Program-made: the position numbers and the translations under genes | Shown: positions 55,301 through 64,000 of the stretch, piece after piece | Layout: every line of letters begins with the position of its first letter | Position numbering within the stretch: the stretch's first letter is position 1 | DNA from: Strigamia acuminata | Taxonomy: Eukaryota > Arthropoda > Chilopoda > Geophilomorpha > Linotaeniidae | Assembly (NCBI GenBank): GCA_949358305.1 | Contig: OX442314.1 | Span: forward strand, 1,615,087-1,679,086 | Direction: 5' to 3' | Length of the DNA stretch: 64,000 nt | The notes under the pieces: generated by a model | What the model was told of the DNA's origin: nothing | The model's database searches: none | What the model saw: the letters and a program-made list of their open reading frames with translations, nothing else

Positions 55301-57431
55301 ATGCTTACGATATTATACATTTCAATGAAATAGACGTAGAGACGCTTTGGAGTAAGGAATATAAAACTGAAGTGGGAGATCATCAGATATTTCCACCTAA
55401 AGTAAGTCATTTACTTTCAGAAATAATTAAAGGTCAAGTGCACTGAGTTGGATTTTTTCATTTTCTGAAAGCCCGTAATAAAAAACCAATAATTATTGGA
55501 AAAAAAGAACTAAATTGCCCTTTAAAATTGAATGGGACCAGAATAAAAAATCTTCCTTAGGAGCCGTCCATAAATTACGTAACTCTCCAAGGGGGAGGGG
55601 GGGAGGGGGTTTCAGATTTTGTTACGGGTCATTAGTAAGAGAGAAGGGGGGTTCTCAATAATGTTACGGTCCATGAAAAATTTTTTTTTAATGTTTTAAA
55701 ATTGAAAATATACGCAGTTTTGAGACTGATTTTTGAAAATTTTGGAGGGGGGGGTGATTTAAGTTTTATTATGTAATTAGGGGGGTGGGGTTTGGGAATT
55801 TGTTACAGCTTTGTTATAGAGGGGGGAAAGGGGTCTAAAATGCCGAAAATTGGCGTTACGTAATTTATTGACGGCCCCTTATTCCATATATAATTTGTGT
55901 GTACAGCCCAGCTGCGGTATATCTGCAAAAATAAAACTATGGTATTTAATGTAAAAAATAGAAAACAAATCAGTACAGTTCAGTATGAATCTACAAACAT
56001 TAAACAGTAAAATCCTTCAACCTTACTGCCTCGTATTAACACCAGGTCCAAAAATCAATGATTTGCGAAAAATGCTCCAGGCCCAAATAAATACCGGGCT
56101 TCAAATAAGCGCTGGAGATTTGAACCAAAAGAACTTTTAAATTTCCCGGCGTTTATTTGAGGCAGATATATAAGTACATACAAATCATACAGAAAAAACT
56201 ATACGCCCCTACAAATCTAATTGTTTTGCCACTACAAAATTTTCAGAATATTATTTTTGATCTTTGTACCACTAACATGACCGAGTTAAACTACACGGAT
56301 GGTGTTTGCATGAAATATTCATTTGGTAATTACTTTTGAAAAGAATCGTTCAATTCCATTTCAAAATTATTTTTTCAAACTTGTTAGTGCCTCAGAGGTA
56401 TAGAACAATGTTGCTAGTTATACTTGGTGTAATGGAAGTGGATAACATTTGCAAACCAGACGTTTCAAATGTAAAGACAATTGCAATTGGCAAGTTTTCA
56501 GTATGAATCGCTTTTATGTTTTGTTTCAGATTTATTTCAGCCCACCTGGAGATCCAAATTTCCCAAATACATTCAAAATAGAAACCCCTTCTACACGTGT
56601 TACATTTATTTTATTTAAAACAATAAAGGTAAATAAAATATACACAATATTTACAAACTCTTGCTAACTATCAAAATTACATCAGTCTAGTGTCTGATAA
56701 CATTGTCTCTTTGTGATGTGTTAGGTGCAACATTTGAATACCCGTCAAAACCCATGTACTTCTAATGCGAGTGAATATTATCTTTGCAAAAAACACTGCT
56801 TGGCACATAAAATGGAAAAACTCCAACTATGCAGGTCAGATATCTATGTAGAAATAAATTGAACTTAAAGCGTTTTAAGAAACAACTCTAAAATGTATTA
56901 ATGATAAACACCCGTGGACAAAATCAAACTTCCCTTGCATACTGTAAACGCACCAAAGAAATTTTTTTTTGTCCACGAGTGTACCGATTTTTTTCTATTG
57001 ATTTTGTTAGTATGCCGTTTGCCATCAAGAAGAAAACAATTATGTGCAATTCTTCATCAATGGCCAAAGATGTGCGCACATTGTATTACAAAATTCATTT
57101 CTCGACTGATGTTGAAGAAGAATGTGCATGTCGTCGTCTCTGTCAAATATTGACTTACAAACTTACTGCATTCAATGTACCACAAAAAAATGAGTTCCCT
57201 TTGTTCTTGGCATCATTCAATATGGTTACAAATAATGTTGAGTTCGTAAAAGAAGAATTCCTCTATTCGTTCGGAACTTTGGTCTCTGACATAGGAAATG
57301 CATTGAGCCTCACTCTTGGAATTTCTCTGCTCGTTATAATGCACATCACTTCGAATCAAATATCACCTTTTGTTCAGAAGAAGTATAAAGCTCTGTTTAA
57401 CCGAAATTTGCCAAATAATCCATTTCCTTAA
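52386..57431 (+). CDS. Two-module DEG/ENaC sodium channel (fused tandem subunits, 799 aa)
   Basis: Exons 52386-52853, 52917-52971, 53101-53177, 53234-53320, 53616-53719, 54585-55401, 56247-56325, 56388-56470, 56530-56628, 56725-56834 and 57011-57431 close in phase. Module 1: TM1 (FRIIWAFLVVICFLIYFY), FPPVSIC, Cys-rich loop (CAIRC, CNCTRSC), TM2 with GNLGLWLGFSLLSLFD and GFS filter. After about 50 basic linker residues module 2 begins in the same exon: TM1 (IYAIYLMCTLFSCYIL), FPNIILC, Cys-rich loop (CKKHC, CACRRLC), TM2 with IGNALSLTLGISLL and GIS filter. The family forms trimers of two-pass subunits in the plasma membrane; here one chain would cross four times. The N-terminal HG gating motif is not seen. 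Exons 2/3 can also be joined by a GC donor (GCAAGT, 52976) to 53108. Confidence 0.8.
55559..55880. mobile_element. MITE in an intron of the channel gene
   Basis: Ends AGGAGCCGTCCATAAATTAC and GTAATTTATTGACGGCCCCT are inverted over about 25 bp. G-rich tracts (GGGGGAGGGGGG) near each end are on opposite sides of an AT-rich centre. Superfamily not assigned. Confidence 0.7.
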
Positions 57432-57930
57432 TATTGTCTGAAGCAATTGCATTAACTGGATGACTAATTTAACACACATAATTTGACCTTATAATCTATA
57501 TTATAATCTATATTTGCATAGTTGATTATCGCATTGTTTAAATGTTCTCATATTTTATAAATGCAAACAATCTTACATGCATACAGATTATCCATTTTAC
57601 TGTACCAATTAAATCCTTAAATATTGAAATGTAATATTGTTAAATCTTGTGTAAATTATTTTAAATTGAATATTTCTTACTTGACTAATCACTAACCTGT
57701 TTGTGTACAATCAAATAGCTGAGTAAACAGCGTCGGTATGAATATTAAGAAGGAAATTATGGTTAAAGTCACCAGCTAAAATAGTAGAAAGGTTAGGAGA
57801 AAAATGCTCGGTGATGAGATCAAAAATATGAGAAGAGAGAGGTCTGGACAGAGGGCAGTAAAGGAGGAGGGGGAGTAACCAAACTGATTACTATGATTTC
57901 TGAAGATACCAATTGGTCTAGAAGCAATAA
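57432..57930. other. 3' flank of channel gene
   Basis: AT-rich; AATAAA-like signals absent in the first 100 nt but ATTAAA occurs near 57603. No gene. Confidence 0.4.
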
Positions 57931-58148
57931 AGAGGTTCTGCTCGGCGCCTAACACCAAACGTCATCACTTTTTGTGCTGACGTCACGGAGGCGGAGCTTA
58001 GTTTGGCGTTGCGCGGGAAGGCTTTGTTGCTAACGACGGGTAATTCTAGATCCAGACATTGTTGGAGAACGGGTAAAAACAAAGGCAATGGGTGGGCAGA
58101 GCTAATTCTTCCGGTTGCCGTTCCCGTCCTCCGCCTAGCAGAACCTCT
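57931..58148. mobile_element. MITE, 218 bp
   Basis: AGAGGTTCTGCTCGGCG at left and CGCCTAGCAGAACCTCT at right are inverted with one mismatch. GC-richer than surroundings. Target duplication unclear. Confidence 0.7.
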
Positions 58149-59156
58149 CTAATACAGTATCAGCTTAAGTACGAACTTCTAGACAGTAGTTGTTTGTTGA
58201 TTACTGATTAGTCTGCGGGTGCGTGGTTGAAAAAGCGGACGAGTGGTTAGAAGATGACAGGAAAAATAACGAAATAGCTGTGTCGTGGCTCGAAACAGTC
58301 GAGCTATTTGCAGACATCGTAGACAGCAACTGCTGGAGAGTGTAGCAGATAGAGTCCAGTTTGAGGGTCAATGGGGTCGACGACAAAGTGGTGACGGACG
58401 TTACAAGCGAAATTTCAGACAAAGTTGCAGGCAAAGAATCAATTATCAAGCACCCTTGTGACGGGGCCATCTCTCTCACGGCAATCTGGGGATTGATCGC
58501 CGTGAGTGGAACCGGACCTTCACATAATAATGGAGACAGGGACTCCGGATTGTTGGTTTTGGCCTTTAATTCGTTGTCTAGGGGTCGGAGTACCCATCAC
58601 CCGTGCTGGTGCCAAAGGGCACACCACACCTACAACCGTCCCGTCACTCACAGGGGGTTTTCCCCATGAGTGACGTGGTCGGTTGGCATAAGACATTCTG
58701 CTGTGGTTACTTACCTAACAGCCCATGTAGCCGCTCATGGAGGCTGCAACAGGGACATCTCCCCTGTCACCGAGCTTCACAGTGGTAAATAGGAGAAGAG
58801 CACAGTTAACTGGGGCACTAGACTGCCCAGGCTGGCTGAGGGACCTCAAGAGCACACGTCCTCACCCTGTGCTGTCCAAACTCTCTCTCTCTGACTCAGT
58901 CTATTCTCCCCCACCACTCAGCTCCCTTTTTCCCCAAGGAGCCAATCTACCTTGCACAGAGGGGTGGCCAGGGGCCATAGAGCAGTGTGTGGAGTGATGT
59001 GGGTCACTGCAGGTGGCCACGGTGTCCAGACGGCACACCCTCTATAAAAATAATAGCAAACTTATAAGAACCTAAACGATGGTTTAACTAATTGTACTGA
59101 AAATTGTTCCATAACACATAATACCTTATACCAAAGCAGGAACATTTTACCCTTAT
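58149..59156. other. No recognised gene
   Basis: A GC-moderate stretch (58200-59045) with several open but unrecognised short frames. It may be part of an unclassified retroposon. Confidence 0.3.
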
Positions 59157-59556
59157 GCCTCCGAAGGATAATCTGAAAACCAACCAGCCCTGATCTTGAT
59201 GTCGAGCGCTGATGGTTGCACTTTTAATATTCGAAATCAGACCACCAGTTATGGAGGAGATAGACATCGCAGACAGGAAGCAGACTACTCATGACTAATA
59301 TATTTATTTTAACATAAAACTGTAATATTTCCTGTTAAGAAACATAAAACTGTAATATTTCCTGTTAAAAAATATAAAACTGTAATATTTCCTGTTAAGA
59401 AACATAAAACTGTAATATTTCATGTTAAGAAACTTAAAACTGTAATATTTCATGTTAAGAAACATAAAATTGTGTTTAAAAGCAATACATTACAAAAATG
59501 AATAAATAAACCGTTAGCAAAGTCTGTCAGAGCTGAGACCAGAAACAGAATCACTA

Positions 59557-60318
59557 GGTGCATTCAATTCAAAAGGGTTTTTCCCGTTTTCCCCGTTTTC
59601 GTCGTTTTCGCCGTTTTCCCACACCGGATGTAGACGCATTTGACGTCACATTTCGAAAATCGGTTTTTTCGAAAACCGTTTTCGTGAAAACCAGAATATC
59701 GTGGTTTTCGTGGTTTTAAAATCGTTTTCCCGGGCCGCCATTTTGTAATAGAATAGATCGGCGGTGGAAGCACACACAAAAATGTAGGCCCATTCAATCT
59801 ATTTGTACAACTATTATGCCTTCAAGAACGATCGAATTCGGCCAATTTTCGGGCGCATTTGTGCGACGAATGCGGCCAATTTTCGGGCGCATTTGCGCGT
59901 CGAATGCGGCCAATTTTCGGGCGCATTTGCGCGTCGAATGCGGCCAATTTTCGAGCGCATTTGTGCGTCGAATGCGGCCAATTTTCGGGCGCATTTGCGC
60001 GTCGAATGCGGCCAAATTTTCGGCCGCATTTGCACGATCGAAAGCTGCCGATTTTGGCCGGATCTGTGCGATCGAATGTGGCCGATGTTCGGCTGATTTT
60101 CCGTTCCCAAATGAATAACAACAATACTATTAATTTTAACAAACCTACATTACGAATGCATTTTGTGATTTGTCATGTGATCATGTGCAGACTGAGCATA
60201 CTCCATGGCTGTTAAAAACTGTTGGTAATAACGCTGCTCAATATTTAAAACCGTTTTCATCGTTTTCGGAAAACGACGAAAAACGGTTTTTGAAAGCCAT
60301 TTTAGAATTGAATGCACC
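59557..60318. mobile_element. TA-flanked MITE, 762 bp, with internal CpG-rich array
   Basis: GGTGCATTCAATTC and GAATTGAATGCACC ends with TA on both sides; the inverted similarity runs on imperfectly for about 60 bp. The undisturbed site is seen at 51375-51390. Inside, about six ~35-bp units of GAATGCGGCCAATTTTCGGG plus CGCATTTGCGCGTC (59845-60030). A TA duplication fits Tc1/mariner-like mobilisation. Confidence 0.8.
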
Positions 60319-60320
60319 TA

Positions 60321-60532
60321 CTATCTCTGTGGAAACAGAATCGTTATCTCTGTGGAAACAGAATCGTTATCTCTGTGGAAACAGAATCGTTATCTCTGTG
60401 GAAACAGAATCGTTATTTCTGTGGACACAGAATCGTTATCTCTGTGGAAACAGAATCGTTATCTCTGTGGAAACAGAATCGTTATCTCTGTGGAAACAGA
60501 ATCGTTATCTCTGTGGAAACAGAATCGTTATT
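60321..60532 (+). repeat. 23-bp minisatellite, right copy
   Basis: Nine or so units, including the same TTTCTGTGGACAC variant as the left copy; followed by three TTGTGGTAATTGCAAAACTG repeats. Confidence 0.85.
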
Positions 60533-60779
60533 TGTGGTAATTGCAAAACTGTCAAACTTGAGACCATAAACAGAATCGTTATTTGTGGTAATTGCAAAAC
60601 TGTCAGACTTGAGACCATAAACAGAATCGTTATTTGTGGTAATTGCAAAACTGTCAGACTTGAGACCATAAACAGAATCGTAAAATTTTTGTGGTAATTA
60701 ATTGCAAAACCGAGGTAATTGCAAAACGGTCAGACTTAAGTCCACAAACAGAATCGTTATTTCTGTGGTAACTGTATGT

Positions 60780-61119
60780 CTCAGAAAAACATTCACATAC
60801 GTGACTCTGATTGGCGGACTATGCCTTATGATATGGTAAGTATGATGACAGGTGTCAGAGAAAACGTATTATATGGTTAAAGTTCTATGTTCAAAAAATC
60901 AATTAGTTTACAGTGTTAAGTTTATTTTTATTTTTTATTTATTTATTTAAATCTTACTCTATAGTGTTGTATGTAGGGTATCTCTACCGATATTTACTGG
61001 TATCAAAAACCGATATTTTTTTTTTTTAAAAAAAATGAATATTGAATACCGACTTTAGTTCGGTATTGGTACCGGTTTTTATTGGGACAACAACGTAACT
61101 ATTAATTCAACCTTTTCCC
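60780..61119. other. Spacer within duplication
   Basis: AT-rich; includes (TTTA)n near 60935 and GGTATTGGTACCGG-like palindromic pieces (61000-61080). No gene. Confidence 0.3.
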
Positions 61120-61127
61120 ATCTAGAT

Positions 61128-61437
61128 CAGCGGTCGGCAACTGGCGGACCGCGGAAGGTCGAAACTTGGATTGCGGTGACATTTTAGCGACGTTTTTCCC
61201 TCGGTTTCTTTGGTTTTGCGGTGTTTTTTTTCTTGTTTTTCCTGTTTTTATCATGTTTTTTAGGTTTTATTGGTATTTTTTGGGTTGTGTGTGTTTATTG
61301 GGGGGTTTATTTGGTTTTTAAGTGTTTTTTCCATTATCTTAGGATTTTAGTAAAGTTTTTAAGTGTTTTTTTTCTGGACCTCGATAAAAATTTTCAATAG
61401 TATCCAGACCCGACTTAAAATCACTTGCCGACCCCTA
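61128..61437. mobile_element. hAT-type MITE with 8-bp target duplication
   Basis: CAGCGGTCGGCAA at left and TTGCCGACCCCTA at right, flanked by ATCTAGAT at 61120-61127 and 61438-61445. The empty site (CCATCTAGATG) is seen in the channel gene at 52378-52388. 8-bp duplication and CAG ends are characteristic of hAT. Confidence 0.88.
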
Positions 61438-61573
61438 ATCTAGATGCAGAATCAGAATAAATCGCCGTGTAATAACATGCTCAATCACTGAGACTATCGA
61501 CAACGATAAGAACGTAAGCCCCGAGTTTTACGTCGTTCTAGACTGTACACGTTCAGGCATATTTCGTATAATA
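61438..61573 (+). pseudogene. Truncated copy of DEG/ENaC exon 1
   Basis: Matches 52378-52525 closely (AGACTATCGACAACGATAAG, GAGTTTTACGTCGTTCTAGA) but has TGA in frame (CACTGAGAC) and loses homology after CGTATAAT, just before TM1. Its initiator region is separated from the acceptor by the hAT MITE. Confidence 0.85.
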
Positions 61574-62199
61574 TAAAAAGTTGTTTCTCGATCTTGTTGG
61601 TCGGCTGGTCGCGATCGGTCTGCTTAGCGCCCTGGTCAAGACAGACTAATGGTCACGGATACACACAAACTTTTCTCGAGAAATGGACAAACGATATGAA
61701 TTATATTATTTAAACGCGACGTTTCCCGGTGGTTGGGACAGCCAAACTTAACCGGTTGGTCATCTGGATTTGAAACTGAATGCAATAAAGGTTGTGAAGG
61801 TGATGTGGGCGGTGGTTGTGATGGTTGTGATGGTGAATACGGATGCAGTTGCTCATTTGATCGTTGATGGCGGAGCTTATCGTTCTTGTTGGTCGAATTG
61901 TTGCGACCGATTTCCGTCTAGTGGTCTACCTGCCGGCAAAATTCAAATTTGTATCAATAAACAAAGACAATTAAAAAATAGCGCGCGCAATTTCAAATTC
62001 ATCTCATCGAAAAATGTCATCGGTTTAAACCCTATTTACATTTTTACACATTAAAACGTCCATTTTTGTATCTGATTTATGCTTTTCTATTTTAAAAGAT
62101 TCATTTGTCACTTTATTTACATTTTTACATCGTAAGGTCGTTGGATGTTGCAGTAAGTGCATGTAAGAGCAGCGACAACGACGCAACGGATCGACCGGA
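61574..62199. other. Spacer
   Basis: Two loose copies of TTGTTGGTCG..TTGCGACCGAT near 61590 and 61890. No gene recognised. Confidence 0.3.
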
Positions 62200-62935
62200 C
62201 ATTCCGACATAATTGCCGTTGACCCCAAGCGATTGCGCGCAGGCGAAGAAAATGACGTTTTAGAGATATTTGATCGTAAATTATTTATTGCCACACTTCA
62301 CAAGTATCGAACCAAATTAAAATGCATTCAATTTGTATCTAGAGAGTAACTTTGATCGTATAAACACGCTTCGAGAACTGCATCCGGATTTCGTAGTAGA
62401 TCCGAATCCGATTTACGACTTGCTTGCATCGTAGAGTAAAAATGCCAACAGAAGAAACACCGTAATTGATCGGCTGATCGCCAAACGGCTGAAGGAACCC
62501 AAAGAAGCGCCGTTGTACATCCTGGAGGAAAACAGACAAGTTCGAGGAGTTGCTGAACGATGTGAAGGTGATGAGCAAGTTCGTTCCGAACAAGAGCCGG
62601 GAGATGATTTTCACGAGAATCCGAACCGGGTGCGCATCGTCATCAACGAGTTGGAGCCGTCTCCAGTGACGAATGAAGCCCCGAATGCCGGGAATAATGG
62701 GCCGAAAGCAATCGCGTCCACTTCGACCGAAAAGAATAACAATGTGTCGGCGACGATGGAAAAAGTCAACTTGATTTTGGAGCTGTTTCCATACGCTGAT
62801 CCCGAATACCTGCGATATTTTGTCAAGCAATAGTCGATTACATCGTGGCGGTCTGGTGGTCTGGTGGTTGGCGAAATCGTCCTTTTCCCAGATTGGCCGA
62901 AGCCCAAAAGGCGGCGACTAAAAGGAATTTATAGA
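62200..62935 (+). pseudogene. RNF216/TRIAD3-like pseudogene
   Basis: Pieces in order but in different frames: IAVDPKRLRAGEENDVLEIF (about 62210-62275), INTLRELHPDFVVDPN (62355-62405), KFEELLNDVKVMSKFVPNKS (62538-62600), NPNRVRIVINELE (62620-62660), LILELFPYADPEYLRYFVKQ then a stop (62770-62831), LAEAQKAATKR in another frame. They parallel the gene beginning at 63568 and the exon at 33169. At least three frame changes and a stop make it non-functional. Confidence 0.5.
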
Positions 62936-63567
62936 AAGGTTTTATAGTTATTTGCTTTATTTTGATTGTTTTATGTGTTTTTTGTATCAAGTGCATTCAT
63001 TAACGCATAAATGGTCGTTTAAACCCGTTTAAAAGAGGTTTTGAACGAGATTTTCGGTTATTATTATTATTATTTGAGGTGAGCAATTTTGCACCAGTTA
63101 TTCTTTGTTTACGACTAAAGAAGAAGAAGAATGATACTTACGTGTGTAGTTAGGCCTGGAAACAAAAAGAAAAGCGAGGGCGAGGAAACAATGCAGGTCG
63201 CTTATTCTCGTTCCACGAATAATAATAATAATAATAATGAATATAATAACAATAATATTGCAACTAAAATAATCAAAAAGGATGAGAACGATATAGAACG
63301 ACGGTCATCTCACAACTTTTGGCTCACATTTCCAAATCTAGGCCTGAAAGCCTATTTCGGGTTCTTCTTGCAACAAATGTTTGGCCAGTGGTGGACTTTT
63401 CTTCCACTCTGTTGAAGAACTTGCTCGCATCAAATTTCCAGGTGAACATTCGAGTAATTATTGCAAAAGCCGTTCTAACTTCCCGTTTCATTTCGATCAC
63501 AGAGTGGAACAGTTATGGATATCAACAAAAAAAGCCATCTGATTACTTAATTTAAGAAAGAAAAACG
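62936..63567. other. Spacer with (AAT)n
   Basis: (AAT)n at about 63218-63258; pyrimidine-poor AT-rich DNA. No gene. Confidence 0.4.
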
Positions 63568-64000
63568 ATGAAAAAGGTTACATTTTTTAAATCCGGCGAT
63601 AGCAGCGACGATGACGACGAAGACGGAAACGATGACACCACCGACGACGATGACAACGGAGACGAGGACGGAGACGAAAACGACGACGACGACATTCCAT
63701 ACATTCCTGGGATGATCGCAGTTCCGCCCGCGCCACACGACGCAGTTGAAGAAAACAGCGACGACGACGACGACAACGACAACATAACGAATCATCCTTA
63801 CCTTCCTGGTATGATCGCCGTTACTCCCGCGCCACAGCAGAGAGTTGAAGTAAACGACATCACAGAAGTATTTCGTCCTAAATTAATCCAAACAATCAAA
63901 CAAAATAATTAAAATGGAATTAATTTGTATGTAGGATGTGAATTATATCATTAACGGGCTTCGAGTGGTTCACCCGGACTTCTTGGTGGATCGGAACGAA
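63568..64000 (+). CDS. N-terminal part of an RNF216/TRIAD3-like protein (runs off the window)
   Basis: Starts MKKVTFFKSGDSSDDDDE and continues acidic, with two copies of a short motif (IPYIPGMIAVPPAP and HPYLPGMIAVTPAP) resembling the IPMLVTPAP motif near the N-terminus of RNF216, an E3 ubiquitin ligase. The uninterrupted frame ends at 63912. A second block after TGTATGTAG at 63933 encodes IINGLRVVHPDFLVDRNE, also found in the 62.3-kb relic, so this is probably exon 2. The donor is uncertain: GTAAAC at 63851 keeps phase, but residues after it are conserved in the relic. No catalytic RING is within the window. Confidence 0.45.

Larger units (their letters stand above)
59157..61573. repeat. Segmental duplication, right copy (matches about 51140-52530)
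   Basis: Shared landmarks in order: CCTGATCT..GATGTCGAG, CTGTAATATTTCCTGTTAA (here amplified about five times, 59315-59460), GAGACCAGAAACAGAATC, the 23-bp minisatellite, GGTAATTGCAAAAC units (three here, one there), CCATCTAGAT and the channel exon 1. Differences are two MITE insertions and local tandem gains. Confidence 0.75.

Noticed and set aside
59814-60142. ORFs in both strands of the MITE array
   Set aside because: Frames of a ~35-bp tandem repeat inside a non-autonomous element.

Overview
The window is nuclear DNA from an animal, most likely an invertebrate. It carries an animal-type DEG/ENaC channel gene, C2H2 fingers of the TGEKPF-linker type, remnants of a CMTR1-like cap methyltransferase gene, short GT-AG introns, and a crowd of transposons (piggyBac, hAT, Tc1/mariner, PIF/Harbinger-like, Ty1/copia, Ty3/gypsy, tRNA-derived SINEs). 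I cannot name the species; an arthropod or other ecdysozoan is only a guess. No bacterial operons, rRNA or CRISPR are visible.

Region 1 (1-22 kb) is GC-rich in its coding parts and packed with microsatellites. It holds the end of an acidic protein gene, a Gly/Arg-rich two-exon fragment (minus), two tandem tRNA-derived SINEs, a four-exon coiled-coil gene (2996-4552), a six-exon intact piggyBac-like transposase gene (4881-7290, minus) without visible terminal repeats, three more tandem SINEs, a nine-exon 953-residue PHD-like/RS-rich protein gene (9556-13158, minus), an array of six ~600-bp units each carrying a UUCG-tetraloop hairpin on the minus strand (14.4-17.9 kb), a three- or four-exon acidic protein gene (18635-19458), and a long GTTAAC-based palindromic satellite with three copies of a ~98-bp core (19.97-21.4 kb).

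Region 2 (22-50 kb) is AT-richer and is a transposon graveyard. It has a gag-like ORF with internal repeats, a 5'-truncated gypsy element with a small spliced gene and an unknown third ORF before its 3' LTR, a solo LTR splitting a zinc-finger exon, two different TTAA-flanked MITEs, a CMTR1-like pseudogene, a Tc1 relic, and a nearly intact copia element with 194-bp LTRs and one in-frame TAG.

Region 3 (50-64 kb) is built round a DEG/ENaC gene (52386-57431). One continuous exon carries the second membrane segment of one channel module and the first of another, so the predicted 799-residue product is a two-module, four-pass fusion. Degenerate exon copies lie on both sides. A segmental duplication (about 51.1-52.5 against 59.2-61.6 kb) has been marked by MITE insertions with clean target duplications. 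The right end has repeated, mostly broken pieces of a gene that resembles the N-terminal half of RNF216/TRIAD3.

Exon joins were worked out by hand from splice signals and phase. Where phases close over many exons (piggyBac, PHD-like gene, DEG/ENaC) the models are good; elsewhere they are tentative.
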